NCBI GenBank assembly: GCA_021200395.1
Contig: JAJQGQ010000033.1
Location: forward strand, 1 to 20,503
From: Erysipelotrichaceae bacterium
GTDB taxonomy: Bacteria; Bacillota_I; Bacilli_A; Erysipelotrichales; Coprobacillaceae
Direction: 5' to 3'
Length of the DNA stretch: 20,503 nucleotides
The first letter of the stretch is position 1. Each line of letters opens with the position of its first letter. This document shows positions 1-6,345 of this stretch, one piece after another. The notes under the pieces were generated by a model, which searched no databases, was not told where the DNA came from, and saw only the letters and a program-made list of their open reading frames with translations. The position numbers were made by a program, and so were the translations under genes.

Positions 1-27
1 TATAATTAAGACAGAATTATGGAGGTG
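1..27 (+). promoter_or_regulatory. Possible -10 box and ribosome binding site of the toxin-antitoxin operon
   Basis: The window opens with TATAAT at 1-6, a perfect -10 hexamer, and a strong Shine-Dalgarno GGAGGTG at 21-27, eight bases before the antitoxin ATG. Any -35 box would lie outside the window, so the promoter is only half visible. In this family the operon is usually autoregulated by the toxin-antitoxin complex binding here. Confidence 0.4.
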
Positions 28-34
28 TATAACT

Positions 35-310
35 ATGTTGCAATCCTTGCCAAAAGTAGTACCAATCAATGAGCTCAAAAACACAGCACAAATTACTAAA
101 ACTTGTCAAGAAAGCGATGTCCCAATCATTGTTACGAAAAATGGATATGGAGAAATGGTTCTTATGAGCGTTTCACTTTATGAAAAAACAATTGCAGAAG
201 CACAGGCAGCTGCGCTTGTTAATATTGCTTTAGATGAAATTGATGCGGGTGCGGAACCAGTTGAAGGACATACTTTCTTTGCTTCGATGAAGGAGAAATA
301 TGGAAGATAA
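35..310 (+). CDS. Type II antitoxin, Phd/YefM family
   Basis: A 91-residue protein with a Phd/YefM-like N-terminal half: a P-I-N-E-L-K-N start, then a segment PIIVTKNGYGEMVLMS and the S-x-x-x-Y-E-K-T ending usual for the DNA-binding domain. The C-terminal 40 residues would wrap and neutralise the toxin. The strong GGAGGTG site at 21-27 fixes the start. The stop overlaps the following toxin gene by 11 bp, the usual antitoxin-then-toxin order with translational coupling. Known for the family: the antitoxin is labile and represses its own operon. The specific partner is inferred from position. Confidence 0.85.
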   Translation: MLQSLPKVVPINELKNTAQITKTCQESDVPIIVTKNGYGEMVLMSVSLYEKTIAEAQAAALVNIALDEIDAGAEPVEGHTFFASMKEKYGR

Positions 311-620
311 TAAATATTCTATTAATATATATCCACGTGCACAGTCAGACTTAGAGGATATCTTTAGATATATTTCTGATGAACTTTGTAATCCTAGTGC
401 TGCAATTGAATTAATTGATGCAATTGATGAGGCATTAGATCTTGTGTGTCTAAATCCTCTAATGTGTCCACTTGTGAGAAGTAAACTGATTAAAGATAAA
501 ACACTACGCAAGCTCATTGTAAAAAATTATATTATTTTTTATCGTCCAGTTGAACAAAATAATGAAATACAAGTTGTTCGTGTCCTTTATGGAATGAAGA
601 ATTATGAAAAGATTCTTTGA
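300..620 (+). CDS. Type II toxin, RelE/ParE superfamily
   Basis: A 106-residue basic protein that starts inside the antitoxin gene, with an AAGGAG site at about 290-295 as its ribosome binding site. It shows the RelE/ParE pattern: an early A-x-x-D-L-x-D-I-x-x-Y-I helix, a central region with KLIVKNYIIFYRP (the core strand), and the terminal V-V-R-V-L-Y-G-M-K-N-Y strand. RelE members cleave mRNA at the ribosome and ParE members poison gyrase; the sequence alone does not decide which applies. A strong terminator follows within 10 bp, so this is a self-contained two-gene unit, probably unrelated to the peptide cluster downstream. Confidence 0.85.
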   Translation: MEDNKYSINIYPRAQSDLEDIFRYISDELCNPSAAIELIDAIDEALDLVCLNPLMCPLVRSKLIKDKTLRKLIVKNYIIFYRPVEQNNEIQVVRVLYGMKNYEKIL

Positions 621-625
621 AATTG

Positions 626-656
626 ATAACCTCGGTTTAACAACCGAGGTTATTTT
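626..656. terminator. Intrinsic terminator between convergent genes
   Basis: A perfect 12-bp stem (626-637 with 642-653), a four-base loop, and a run of T at 653-656. It lies between the toxin stop at 620 and the stop of the leftward gene at 670, so it probably serves both directions, although the leftward T tract is weak. Confidence 0.8.
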
Positions 657-669
657 GATAATAAAAGCT

Positions 670-906
670 TTAGCTTATAACCCAAATATAATCCTCTTTA
701 AAATCTATAATACCAACAAAAAATAAAAACGAAAGACCTAATATAAATTGTCTATGACTATTCATATTAGCATCTCTTAATGCTTTAGTAATATCCATTA
801 ACGATATTTTATCTGATTTCTTTCTTTGAAATTCTTTTAGAATGATATAACCAATATACATTGGTGAATACTTTAATGTATCACCATATACTAACATCCT
901 TATCAC
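670..906 (-). CDS. Small protein, possible winged-helix middle component
   Basis: A leftward gene of 78 residues from a GTG at 904-906, or 75 residues from the ATG at 895-897. A GAAAGAAG purine stretch suits either start. The sequence is amphipathic: an MYIGYIILKEFQRKK helix, a K-I-S-L-M-D-I-T-K-A-L helix, and a terminal F-I-L-G-L-S-F-L-F-F-V-G-I-I-D-F pattern ending in a short strand. That pattern weakly resembles small middle components of ABC-three-component defence systems, but no ATPase or effector partner is visible, so the assignment is only a suggestion. It is convergent to the toxin-antitoxin operon and divergent from the rest of the window. Confidence 0.55.
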   Translation of the reverse strand: MIRMLVYGDTLKYSPMYIGYIILKEFQRKKSDKISLMDITKALRDANMNSHRQFILGLSFLFFVGIIDFKEDYIWVIS

Positions 907-1070
907 TTCTTTCTATAGTTAATACGTTACATTATTAAGATTCAATACATATTATCAGTGTTCATTTGCTAATAGTATACAATAAATAATTTGCTAAAGC
1001 TATAATTTATAGAAGAAATCTTAAATAAACAGTGACATTAAGACATAATCATTATCGCAATATCTTATTA

Positions 1071-1130
1071 ATGTGATACAATATTTCACATCATTGATAA
1101 TTATGTGACAAAAATATTCGATTATATCGA
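1071..1130. promoter_or_regulatory. Inverted-repeat cluster upstream of the 1151 promoter (possible operator)
   Basis: Within the gene-poor stretch 907-1405 there are three alternating half-sites, ATGTGA (1071-1076), TCACAT (1086-1091) and ATGTGA (1103-1108), and a short palindrome with arms at 1118-1122 and 1126-1130. They end 20 bp before the -35 box at 1151, a natural place for an activator or repressor. No specific regulator can be named. The remaining part, 907-1070, is very AT-rich and shows nothing else that I can support. Confidence 0.3.
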
Positions 1131-1150
1131 CAAAATTCTATTTTTTCTAA

Positions 1151-1179
1151 CTGATATTTTAGATGAAATATGATATAAT
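1151..1179 (+). promoter_or_regulatory. SigA-type promoter with extended -10
   Basis: CTGATA at 1151-1156 and TATAAT at 1174-1179 are separated by 17 bp, with TG one base before the -10 box (extended -10). The block 1150-1179 matches 26 of 30 bases with the promoter of the main operon at 3154-3183. It would drive the decayed small gene and the HslV-like gene downstream. Confidence 0.75.
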
Positions 1180-1237
1180 TCACCTACAAATAATTGCACA
1201 TATAATTTAGATGTATCAGATTTATGGGAGGTGTACT

Positions 1238-1431
1238 ATTCATAATAAAGAACGTGTAGAATTATTAATACGAAATAGGAATTATTGAAAAATGTCGAAA
1301 TTAGTAGAATAAAAAGACAAATGGATGATTATGGACAAATGAAGTTGTGGGAGACTAATGTTAAAGATTATCGGTTGTCCATGATGCAAAGGGGAGAGGA
1401 TAAAAATGTCTATAACAGTTGCGTGTTATAA
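1238..1431 (+). pseudogene. Decayed or frameshifted small gene (remnant, about 60 residues)
   Basis: A good Shine-Dalgarno GGGAGGTG (1226-1233) is followed at the right distance by ATT, not ATG, at 1238. That frame codes for HNKERVELLIRNRNY and then hits a TGA at 1286-1288. One base-frame over, an open frame continues from about 1279 to the TAA at 1429-1431, encoding a charged helical segment that contains EISRIKRQMDDYGQMK. A single-base frameshift near 1280 would join them into one small coiled-coil-like protein. It overlaps the next gene by 26 bp, as coupled genes do. I do not recognise the family; it loosely resembles small phage regulatory proteins. A native ATT start with programmed frameshifting seems less likely than decay. 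Confidence 0.4.
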
Positions 1432-1969
1432 GGATCATCATGTATATCTAGCTTGTGATGGTAGAGACGAAGATGATCTATATTTTCGTGAATTTGAAGA
1501 TTTAAGTAAACTAAAAAAGTATGGTAATAGTTGTATTATTGGTTATTCGGGTTGTTACTTTGTATTTAATAAAACGTTTGAACAATTTGAATATTTGTAT
1601 GGAAGTAAGATCATATATGATGATTTTTACTTTAGATTCTATTTTAAACGTAGTTTGAAAAATGCATATTATGAATACAAATTTTGTTATGAAACACCAA
1701 AAGTGACAAGCTTTATTATAGCTTTTAAGACAAAAATGTTAACTATTTCTACTTATGATTTCGAATTTCATGAACAAGTTTTTGAAGATAATCAAACATA
1801 TTTTGCGAAAGCTTATTATCAATTGTTTTTAAATCAAAAATTCGAAATCATTAAAGATGAAGAAATAAGTAAAGATGTTTCACCTAGAGAAACATTAATA
1901 CAAATCATTAATAGAGTAGCTGAAATTGATGTTACTGTTAATAATAATGTATTTATGGAGATATTGTAA
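1406..1969 (+). CDS. HslV/20S-proteasome-like Ntn-hydrolase, no visible ATPase partner
   Basis: A 187-residue protein with the fold signature of HslV. After removal of Met1 it would begin Ser-Ile-Thr-Val-Ala, which places Ser at the nucleophile position held by Thr1 in HslV; Bacillus CodW is a known precedent for a Ser nucleophile. Counting from that Ser, ACDG puts Asp at position 17, as in HslV, and K-L-K-K just before the strand SCIIGYSG supplies a candidate for the catalytic Lys33. The C-terminal RETLIQIINRVAEID helix and the following strand also match the HslV layout. The length is close to HslV's 176-181 residues. No HslU-like unfoldase is present. The start has a strong GGGGAGAGG site. 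Substrate unknown; trimming of modified peptides is one speculative role. Confidence 0.65.
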   Translation: MSITVACYKDHHVYLACDGRDEDDLYFREFEDLSKLKKYGNSCIIGYSGCYFVFNKTFEQFEYLYGSKIIYDDFYFRFYFKRSLKNAYYEYKFCYETPKVTSFIIAFKTKMLTISTYDFEFHEQVFEDNQTYFAKAYYQLFLNQKFEIIKDEEISKDVSPRETLIQIINRVAEIDVTVNNNVFMEIL

Positions 1970-1990
1970 GCGATACTTTTTTATATCGTT
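1969..1990 (+). terminator. Weak stem-loop after the HslV-like gene
   Basis: A 7-bp stem with one G-U pair (1969-1975 with 1984-1990) overlaps the last base of the stop codon and is followed by a T-rich but interrupted stretch. It may terminate part of the transcription before the next promoter at 2047. Confidence 0.35.
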
Positions 1991-2046
1991 GTTTTCGTTT
2001 GTCTTAAGAGAATCATATCATTTTAAGTTCCTTTTCTTGATTTTCT

Positions 2047-2075
2047 TTTACAAATTATAGGAATTATGTTATGCT
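2047..2075 (+). promoter_or_regulatory. Promoter of the loaP-like gene
   Basis: TTTACA (2047-2052), a 17-bp spacer and TATGCT (2070-2075) with TG one base upstream make an extended -10 SigA-type promoter. It differs from the twin promoters at 1151 and 3155, so the NusG-like gene may be separately controlled. Transcription would begin almost exactly at the hairpin at 2080. Confidence 0.5.
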
Positions 2076-2079
2076 TAAA

Positions 2080-2104
2080 GTCGTAGAACATACAAAACTA
2101 CGAC
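2080..2104 (+). promoter_or_regulatory. Leader hairpin before the loaP-like gene
   Basis: A perfect 7-bp stem GTCGTAG/CTACGAC (2080-2086 and 2098-2104) with an 11-base A-rich loop sits at the expected 5' end of the mRNA, shortly before the ribosome binding site. It lacks a T tract, so it is not a terminator. It could stabilise the message or be a binding site for an RNA-binding regulator. Confidence 0.4.
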
Positions 2105-2133
2105 ATAAGTAAAAAAGGGAGAAGATCGACTTT

Positions 2134-2637
2134 ATGGAGTCTAATAATATATATATCTTATATTGTCAATCAATAAAAATTGAAAGAATTTGTTACAAAT
2201 TCAATCAATATAAACAATTTGAAGCTTTCATACCTAAGTATGAAAAATACATACGTTCGATAAATCAAGTTGTTTTAAAAGACATGTATCCTAATTATTT
2301 ATTCATTAAAACAAATTTGAATCAAATAGAATTTGATTCCATGTTGAATTTAATGAATGAAGATAAGGATGGTGTTATTAGAGAACTTAAAAAAGAAGAT
2401 GTTTCAGCATTAACCAATGCTGAAATGAGTTTGTTAAACCAACTCCTTAACGATCAATATATCTTACAAATGTCTGAGGGTTATAAAGCTAATGGTCATA
2501 CCATTGTTACAAAGGGACCATTACTTAATCTTCAACAACATATTATTTCAGTTAATACAAAAGATATGTATGCTTTATTGAATATTGAATTTTTGTCAAA
2601 GAAAGTTAAAGCAGGCATTTGGATTAAGAAGACTTGA
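2134..2637 (+). CDS. NusG-family specialised antiterminator, LoaP-like
   Basis: A 167-residue NusG paralogue. The first 100 residues look like the NGN domain, which binds the RNA polymerase clamp: YILYCQSIKIE start, EAFIPKYEKYIR, and the hallmark L-K-D-M-Y-P-N-Y-L-F-I-K strand. The last 50 residues look like a KOW domain: S-E-G-Y, then T-K-G-P-L-L-N-L-Q-Q-H-I, ending in V-K-A-G-I-W-I. Length and pattern fit LoaP, which in Bacillus and relatives promotes read-through of terminators in long natural-product operons after binding an RNA hairpin in the leader. Here several intrinsic terminators split the peptide cluster downstream, which suits that role. The target RNA is not known from sequence. 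Confidence 0.8.
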   Translation: MESNNIYILYCQSIKIERICYKFNQYKQFEAFIPKYEKYIRSINQVVLKDMYPNYLFIKTNLNQIEFDSMLNLMNEDKDGVIRELKKEDVSALTNAEMSLLNQLLNDQYILQMSEGYKANGHTIVTKGPLLNLQQHIISVNTKDMYALLNIEFLSKKVKAGIWIKKT

Positions 2638-2645
2638 TATTTCAC

Positions 2646-2947
2646 AAATATAAAACAAAATGGGAGAGAAAATATGATGAAATTAAGGGAAAATTTGTCT
2701 TTAGAAAAAATTGAAAATGAATTTATCATCTTACCTATGAGGAATGACTCTTTTAGTTATCCAGGCTTTATGTCTATCGATATGTTTGGTGTATTTTTAT
2801 GGAAACAGATTTCTTACAATACACCTGTTGAGCGAATCATTGAAAAAGCTATGTTTTTATTTGATCTTGATGAAAGAACTGCAAGAAGAGATGTTCTAGT
2901 TTATATAGAACTTTTTAAAAAATATCATATTTTAGAAAATGTATGAA
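2646..2947 (+). repeat. Truncated duplicate of the 7820-8121 block
   Basis: The first 22 bases (2646-2667) are identical to 7820-7841, and the last 16 (2932-2947) are identical to 8106-8121. Between them lie paralogous PqqD-like genes. In the other copy these edge bases are the tail of an upstream pqqD-like gene and the first codons of the regulator gene. Here they have no such function: after ATGTATGAA the frame closes eight codons from its ATG. This suggests the block was copied from the main operon to behind the loaP-like gene. Confidence 0.6.
2674..2946 (+). CDS. PqqD-like protein 1
   Basis: A 90-residue protein of the PqqD/RiPP-recognition-element type. It has short N-terminal strands (L-S-L-E-K-I-E-N-E-F-I-I-L-P), the MSIDMFGVFLWKQI helix, and a winged-helix end with DERTARRDVLVYIELFKKY. 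Such domains bind the leader of a precursor peptide and present it to the modifying enzyme. It is a close paralogue of the gene at 7851 (same E-N-L, MSID-x-F-G, TARRDV and L-E-N-V ends). It has a GGGAGAG ribosome binding site and lies 36 bp after the loaP-like gene. A strong terminator follows. Being separated from a kinase or radical SAM gene is odd and fits an origin by duplication. Confidence 0.8.
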   Translation: MMKLRENLSLEKIENEFIILPMRNDSFSYPGFMSIDMFGVFLWKQISYNTPVERIIEKAMFLFDLDERTARRDVLVYIELFKKYHILENV

Positions 2948-2991
2948 TACATAAAAATTTGGTAACTCAAGTTATCATTTCTTTAAATGTT

Positions 2992-3026
2992 AAAAAGACG
3001 ACTTATTTAAAAATAGTCGTCTTTTT
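2992..3026 (+). terminator. Strong intrinsic terminator between loaP-pqqD and the main operon
   Basis: A perfect 12-bp stem (2992-3003 with 3015-3026) whose 3' arm ends in five T and whose 5' arm begins with five A, so it can work in both directions. It separates the NusG-like transcript from the operon promoter at 3155. Read-through here would be one natural target of the antiterminator. Between 3027 and 3154 there is only a GTGAAA/TTTCAC inverted repeat (3051-3056 and 3077-3082) of unknown use. Confidence 0.85.
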
Positions 3027-3154
3027 ATAACATAAATGACGATATTTTAAGTGAAAAATAAATGCTTTCAGAAACATTTCACAGACTTTTAAAAGATGCG
3101 ATGAAAAAATTGAAAAAACGTACATTATAAGCACTAAATTCACGATTTTTATGA

Positions 3155-3183
3155 CTGACATTTGAACTGAAATATGATATAAT
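3155..3183 (+). promoter_or_regulatory. Promoter of the main biosynthesis operon
   Basis: CTGACA (3155-3160), 17 bp and TATAAT (3178-3183) with an extended -10 TG give a near-consensus SigA promoter. The 30-bp block 3154-3183 matches the 1150-1179 promoter at 26 positions, which suggests coordinated expression with the HslV-like gene. The transcript would start just before the ribosome binding site of the first gene. Confidence 0.8.
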
Positions 3184-3215
3184 CGAGGCGTCGTTAATAA
3201 TAGGTGGTGAAAGAA

Positions 3216-4067
3216 ATGCAGAAACATAAAATGTTAGCTATTTTTCTTATCTTAGTTTTATTAATGATGTGTATATATAAAGAATATGATAACTCTAAAT
3301 ATCATTTGATTACGTCACATTATCAAATAAATAATCAGTTATTTTTACGTATTGTGCAAATCACGGATTTGCACAATAGTGAATTTGGTGAAAACAACAA
3401 TGACTTAGTCAATACCATTGAAAACGAACATCCTGATATGATATTCATCACTGGTGATCTTATCAATTCTAATAATGAAGATACGACCATTGCGACAACA
3501 TTAATCAAGCAATTATCACAAATATGTGATGTCTATATATCTTATGGAAACCATGAAATAGAATATGAAGAAAACTATGGGATAGATATAAAAGACTTAT
3601 ATGAAGAAGCTGGTGGGATTGTCTTAGAAAGAGAATATGTTGATTTAACAATCAATGATCAAAATATAAGAATTGGTGGTATTTATGGTTATTGTTTAGC
3701 AGAGAAATATTTAGAAACAAATGAAGCTGATGAAGATGAATGTGCTTTTTTATCGGCGTTTCAAGATACCTCAGCATATACCATCTTGTTGTGTCATATG
3801 CCTGTATGCTGGATTCAAGGCGATAGTTTAGAGGAATGGGATATTGATTGTATATTTTCTGGTCATGTCCATGGTGGACAGATAATCATTCCTTTTATTG
3901 GTGGTTTCTATGCCCCAGATTTTGGCTTTTTTCCAGGAAAGTTACAAGGATTATTTGAAAGTGATGATGGTAGTAAGGTTGTTGTGTTATCTACAGGATT
4001 AGGATCAAATGAATGGATTCCTCGATTCAATAATGATCCTGAAGTTGTGGTAGTGGATATGGATTGA
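3216..4067 (+). CDS. Membrane-anchored metallophosphoesterase, YkuE/YaeI type
   Basis: A 283-residue protein with an N-terminal membrane anchor (MLAIFLILVLLMMCIY, residues 6-21) and an extracellular calcineurin-like domain. The metal-binding motifs are all visible: D51-x-H53 in QITDLH, GDLI, GNHE, C-H-M-P, and the paired histidines of GHVHGG. The start ATG at 3216 was chosen because the AGGTGGTGA just upstream is its ribosome binding site; an in-frame GTG at 3204 lies inside that site. Homologues hydrolyse phosphodiester or pyrophosphate bonds, often of lipids or cell-wall precursors. It is the first gene of the operon and runs into the signal peptidase gene with 14 bp spacing. A role in removing phosphate or nucleotide groups is possible but unproven. 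Confidence 0.85.
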   Translation: MQKHKMLAIFLILVLLMMCIYKEYDNSKYHLITSHYQINNQLFLRIVQITDLHNSEFGENNNDLVNTIENEHPDMIFITGDLINSNNEDTTIATTLIKQLSQICDVYISYGNHEIEYEENYGIDIKDLYEEAGGIVLEREYVDLTINDQNIRIGGIYGYCLAEKYLETNEADEDECAFLSAFQDTSAYTILLCHMPVCWIQGDSLEEWDIDCIFSGHVHGGQIIIPFIGGFYAPDFGFFPGKLQGLFESDDGSKVVVLSTGLGSNEWIPRFNNDPEVVVVDMD

Positions 4068-4081
4068 AAGGAAGTCTTATT

Positions 4082-4540
4082 TTGGAAATAAAAACAGTTG
4101 ATACAATGGAATATGTAACAACCCTAAGAGAACTAACTGAAGATGGACATGAAGTCCGTATGGTCATTTCAGGAAATAGTATGAGTCCATTTATTATCCA
4201 TCATCGTGATAGTATTTGTTTTAAAAAACCAGATCAAGATTTAAAAAAAGGAGACATTGTTTTTTATCAAAGAGATAATGGCCAATATGTATGTCATCGT
4301 ATCTATAAGGTAAAGAAAGATGGTTATTATATAACAGGTGATAATCAAAATATAATTGAAGGACCAATTAGAAGAAATCAAATATTTGCGATTATTACCA
4401 AAGTCAATAGAAAAGGAAAATGGATAGAACCAGGTGATTTTTGGTGGGAGTTTTTTGCGAAAGTTTGGATTCGTATCGTACCATTAAGAATGATGATTAT
4501 GAAAATATATGGGATATGTAAGAAAGGGTTTATATCATGA
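4082..4540 (+). CDS. Signal peptidase, S26 family, SipW-like (Ser/His type)
   Basis: A 152-residue protein with the S26 boxes: ISGNSMSP with the catalytic Ser at about residue 33, K-K-G-D-I-V-F-Y, then C-H-R-I with His at about residue 72 where bacterial LepB enzymes have Lys, and Y-I-T-G-D-N. The Ser/His arrangement is that of SipW and eukaryotic/archaeal signal peptidases. The segment after residue 120 is hydrophobic (VWIRIVPLRMMIMKIYG) and may associate with the membrane. TTG at 4082 is chosen because AAAGGAAG lies seven bases before it; an upstream TTG at 4064 would precede that site. It overlaps the ABC gene by four bases. It could process the exported precursors or the secreted VWA protein; no C39 leader peptidase is present in the window. 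Confidence 0.8.
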   Translation: MEIKTVDTMEYVTTLRELTEDGHEVRMVISGNSMSPFIIHHRDSICFKKPDQDLKKGDIVFYQRDNGQYVCHRIYKVKKDGYYITGDNQNIIEGPIRRNQIFAIITKVNRKGKWIEPGDFWWEFFAKVWIRIVPLRMMIMKIYGICKKGFIS

Positions 4541-6345
4541 ATGATAAGCAGGAATATACGGGATTAAATAAGATATTAAAATCACAATTTGTACAAACAA
4601 TATTAGATAAAATAGATGATGGTACATTTTCTACTTTTATTGAAGATTGGCAATGGATATTTACATTTAGTAGAAAATATAGAAGAACGATTCTATTTTA
4701 TCTTATATTAGGTTTATTTAGTAGTACTTTAGGAACAATATCTAGTGTTGTTAGTAAATACTTAATTGATATCATTGTTAATAGAGATACAGGTTCCTTA
4801 GGCATATTGATTGTTGCCATGATAGGAAGTACCGTTTTTAGTCTAACTTTTTCTAGTGTTGTCAGTCGTTTATCAACGAAAATCAGTATTTATGTCAATA
4901 ATGATATTCAAGCGAGCATCTTTGATAAGATCATCGATGCGGAATGGCTTGATATCAATAAGTATCAATATGGTGATTTATTAAATAGATTTAATAGTGA
5001 TGTGAGTACGATTGCGAGTAATGCTGTGAGTTGGATACCAACAGTGATTATTGATATTTACTCATTGATAACATCATTTGTGGTTATCTTATATTATGAT
5101 GTTACTATGGCTTTTATTGCTTTTTTAAGTGCACCTTTCTTATTATTGATGAGTCGTTATGTGATGCGTAGGATGAGTGAATATCGTAAAAAAGTCATGG
5201 AAATGAATAGTAAAATGATGTCATTTGAAATAGAAACATTCTATAACTTTGATTCTATTAAAAGCTTTGGTATTACGAGTCACTATAGTAAAGAACTAAG
5301 AAAGTGGCAAGAGAAATATAAAAAATATAATTTAGACTACAACATGTTTTCCATTAAAACCAATATCTTAACATCTATTATTTCTACAGGTGTTGGTTTG
5401 GTTGCTTTTGGATATTGTTTATTCAGATTATGGACAGGTAGTATTACTTATGGAACAATGACTTTATTCTTAAATCAAAGATCAACATTGTCATCTAACT
5501 TTAATTCCTTGGTATCTGTCATACCAGGCATGTTGAATAGTTCAGTATCTGCCCATCGTATTAAAGAATTGGTTGATTTACCAAAAGAAGTCCATGATCC
5601 TGAATCACTTAAGGAAATTATGAAAGAAGCATACGATGGCATTACTGTCGAACTCAAAGATGTTAATTTTGCTTATGATGGTACAAATAAGGTCATTGAA
5701 GAAAGTAACTTCATTGCCAAACCTAATGAAATTGTGGCTGTTGTAGGACCGAGTGGCGAAGGTAAAACCACGATGCTTAGAATTATGTTAGGCTTAGTGC
5801 ATCCCCAAGAAGGAAAAACTGTTCTTTACAACAAGGATGGAAAACCATTTGATATGAATGCGGATCTAAGACAATTGTTTTCTTATGTTCCTCAAGGCAA
5901 TACCATTATTGCTGGTAGCGTCGCTGATAATTTAAGAATGGTCAAAGAAGATGCAACCGATGAAGAAATTATCGAAGCTTTGAAAATTGCTTGTGCTTGG
6001 CCATTTGTCGAAAAGCTGGAAAATGGTATTGATGAAAAAATAGGTGAAAAAGGTAAAGGCTTTAGTGAAGGGCAAGCCCAAAGAATTGCGATAGCCCGTG
6101 CCGTCTTAAGAGATGCACCAGTATTGTTATTGGATGAAGCAACAAGTGCTTTAGATACCGATCTAGAAAAAGAAGTCCTTCATAACATTATCAAACAAAG
6201 ACCAAATAAAACATGTATTGTTTCAACCCATAGACCAAGTGTTTTATCTATGTGTCAACGTATCTATCGTGTTAAAGAGGGACATATCACTGAACTACAA
6301 AGAAATGAAATCAATAACTTAGTAGAGGATCTTAAAGATGAATAA
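4537..6345 (+). CDS. ABC transporter, fused membrane and ATPase domains
   Basis: A 602-residue half-transporter. A membrane domain of about five or six helices spans residues 48-330, followed by an ATPase domain: Walker A GPSGEGKTT from about residue 405, Q-loop Y-V-P-Q-G-N, signature FSEGQ from about 509, Walker B VLLLDE at 529-534, and the H-loop in S-T-H-R-P. The signature deviates from LSGGQ and the Walker A has Glu where many have Cys or Ser. There is no C39 peptidase domain at the N terminus, which is 45 residues of soluble sequence. It overlaps the genes on both sides (4 and 8 bp), so it is translated as part of the operon. Export of the modified peptides is the likely role, probably as a homodimer. 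Confidence 0.92.
   Translation: MNDKQEYTGLNKILKSQFVQTILDKIDDGTFSTFIEDWQWIFTFSRKYRRTILFYLILGLFSSTLGTISSVVSKYLIDIIVNRDTGSLGILIVAMIGSTVFSLTFSSVVSRLSTKISIYVNNDIQASIFDKIIDAEWLDINKYQYGDLLNRFNSDVSTIASNAVSWIPTVIIDIYSLITSFVVILYYDVTMAFIAFLSAPFLLLMSRYVMRRMSEYRKKVMEMNSKMMSFEIETFYNFDSIKSFGITSHYSKELRKWQEKYKKYNLDYNMFSIKTNILTSIISTGVGLVAFGYCLFRLWTGSITYGTMTLFLNQRSTLSSNFNSLVSVIPGMLNSSVSAHRIKELVDLPKEVHDPESLKEIMKEAYDGITVELKDVNFAYDGTNKVIEESNFIAKPNEIVAVVGPSGEGKTTMLRIMLGLVHPQEGKTVLYNKDGKPFDMNADLRQLFSYVPQGNTIIAGSVADNLRMVKEDATDEEIIEALKIACAWPFVEKLENGIDEKIGEKGKGFSEGQAQRIAIARAVLRDAPVLLLDEATSALDTDLEKEVLHNIIKQRPNKTCIVSTHRPSVLSMCQRIYRVKEGHITELQRNEINNLVEDLKDE

Noticed and set aside
3204..3215. GTG start of the metallophosphoesterase
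   Set aside because: The GTGGTG is part of the AGGTGGTGA ribosome binding site for the ATG at 3216, after which the membrane anchor begins normally.
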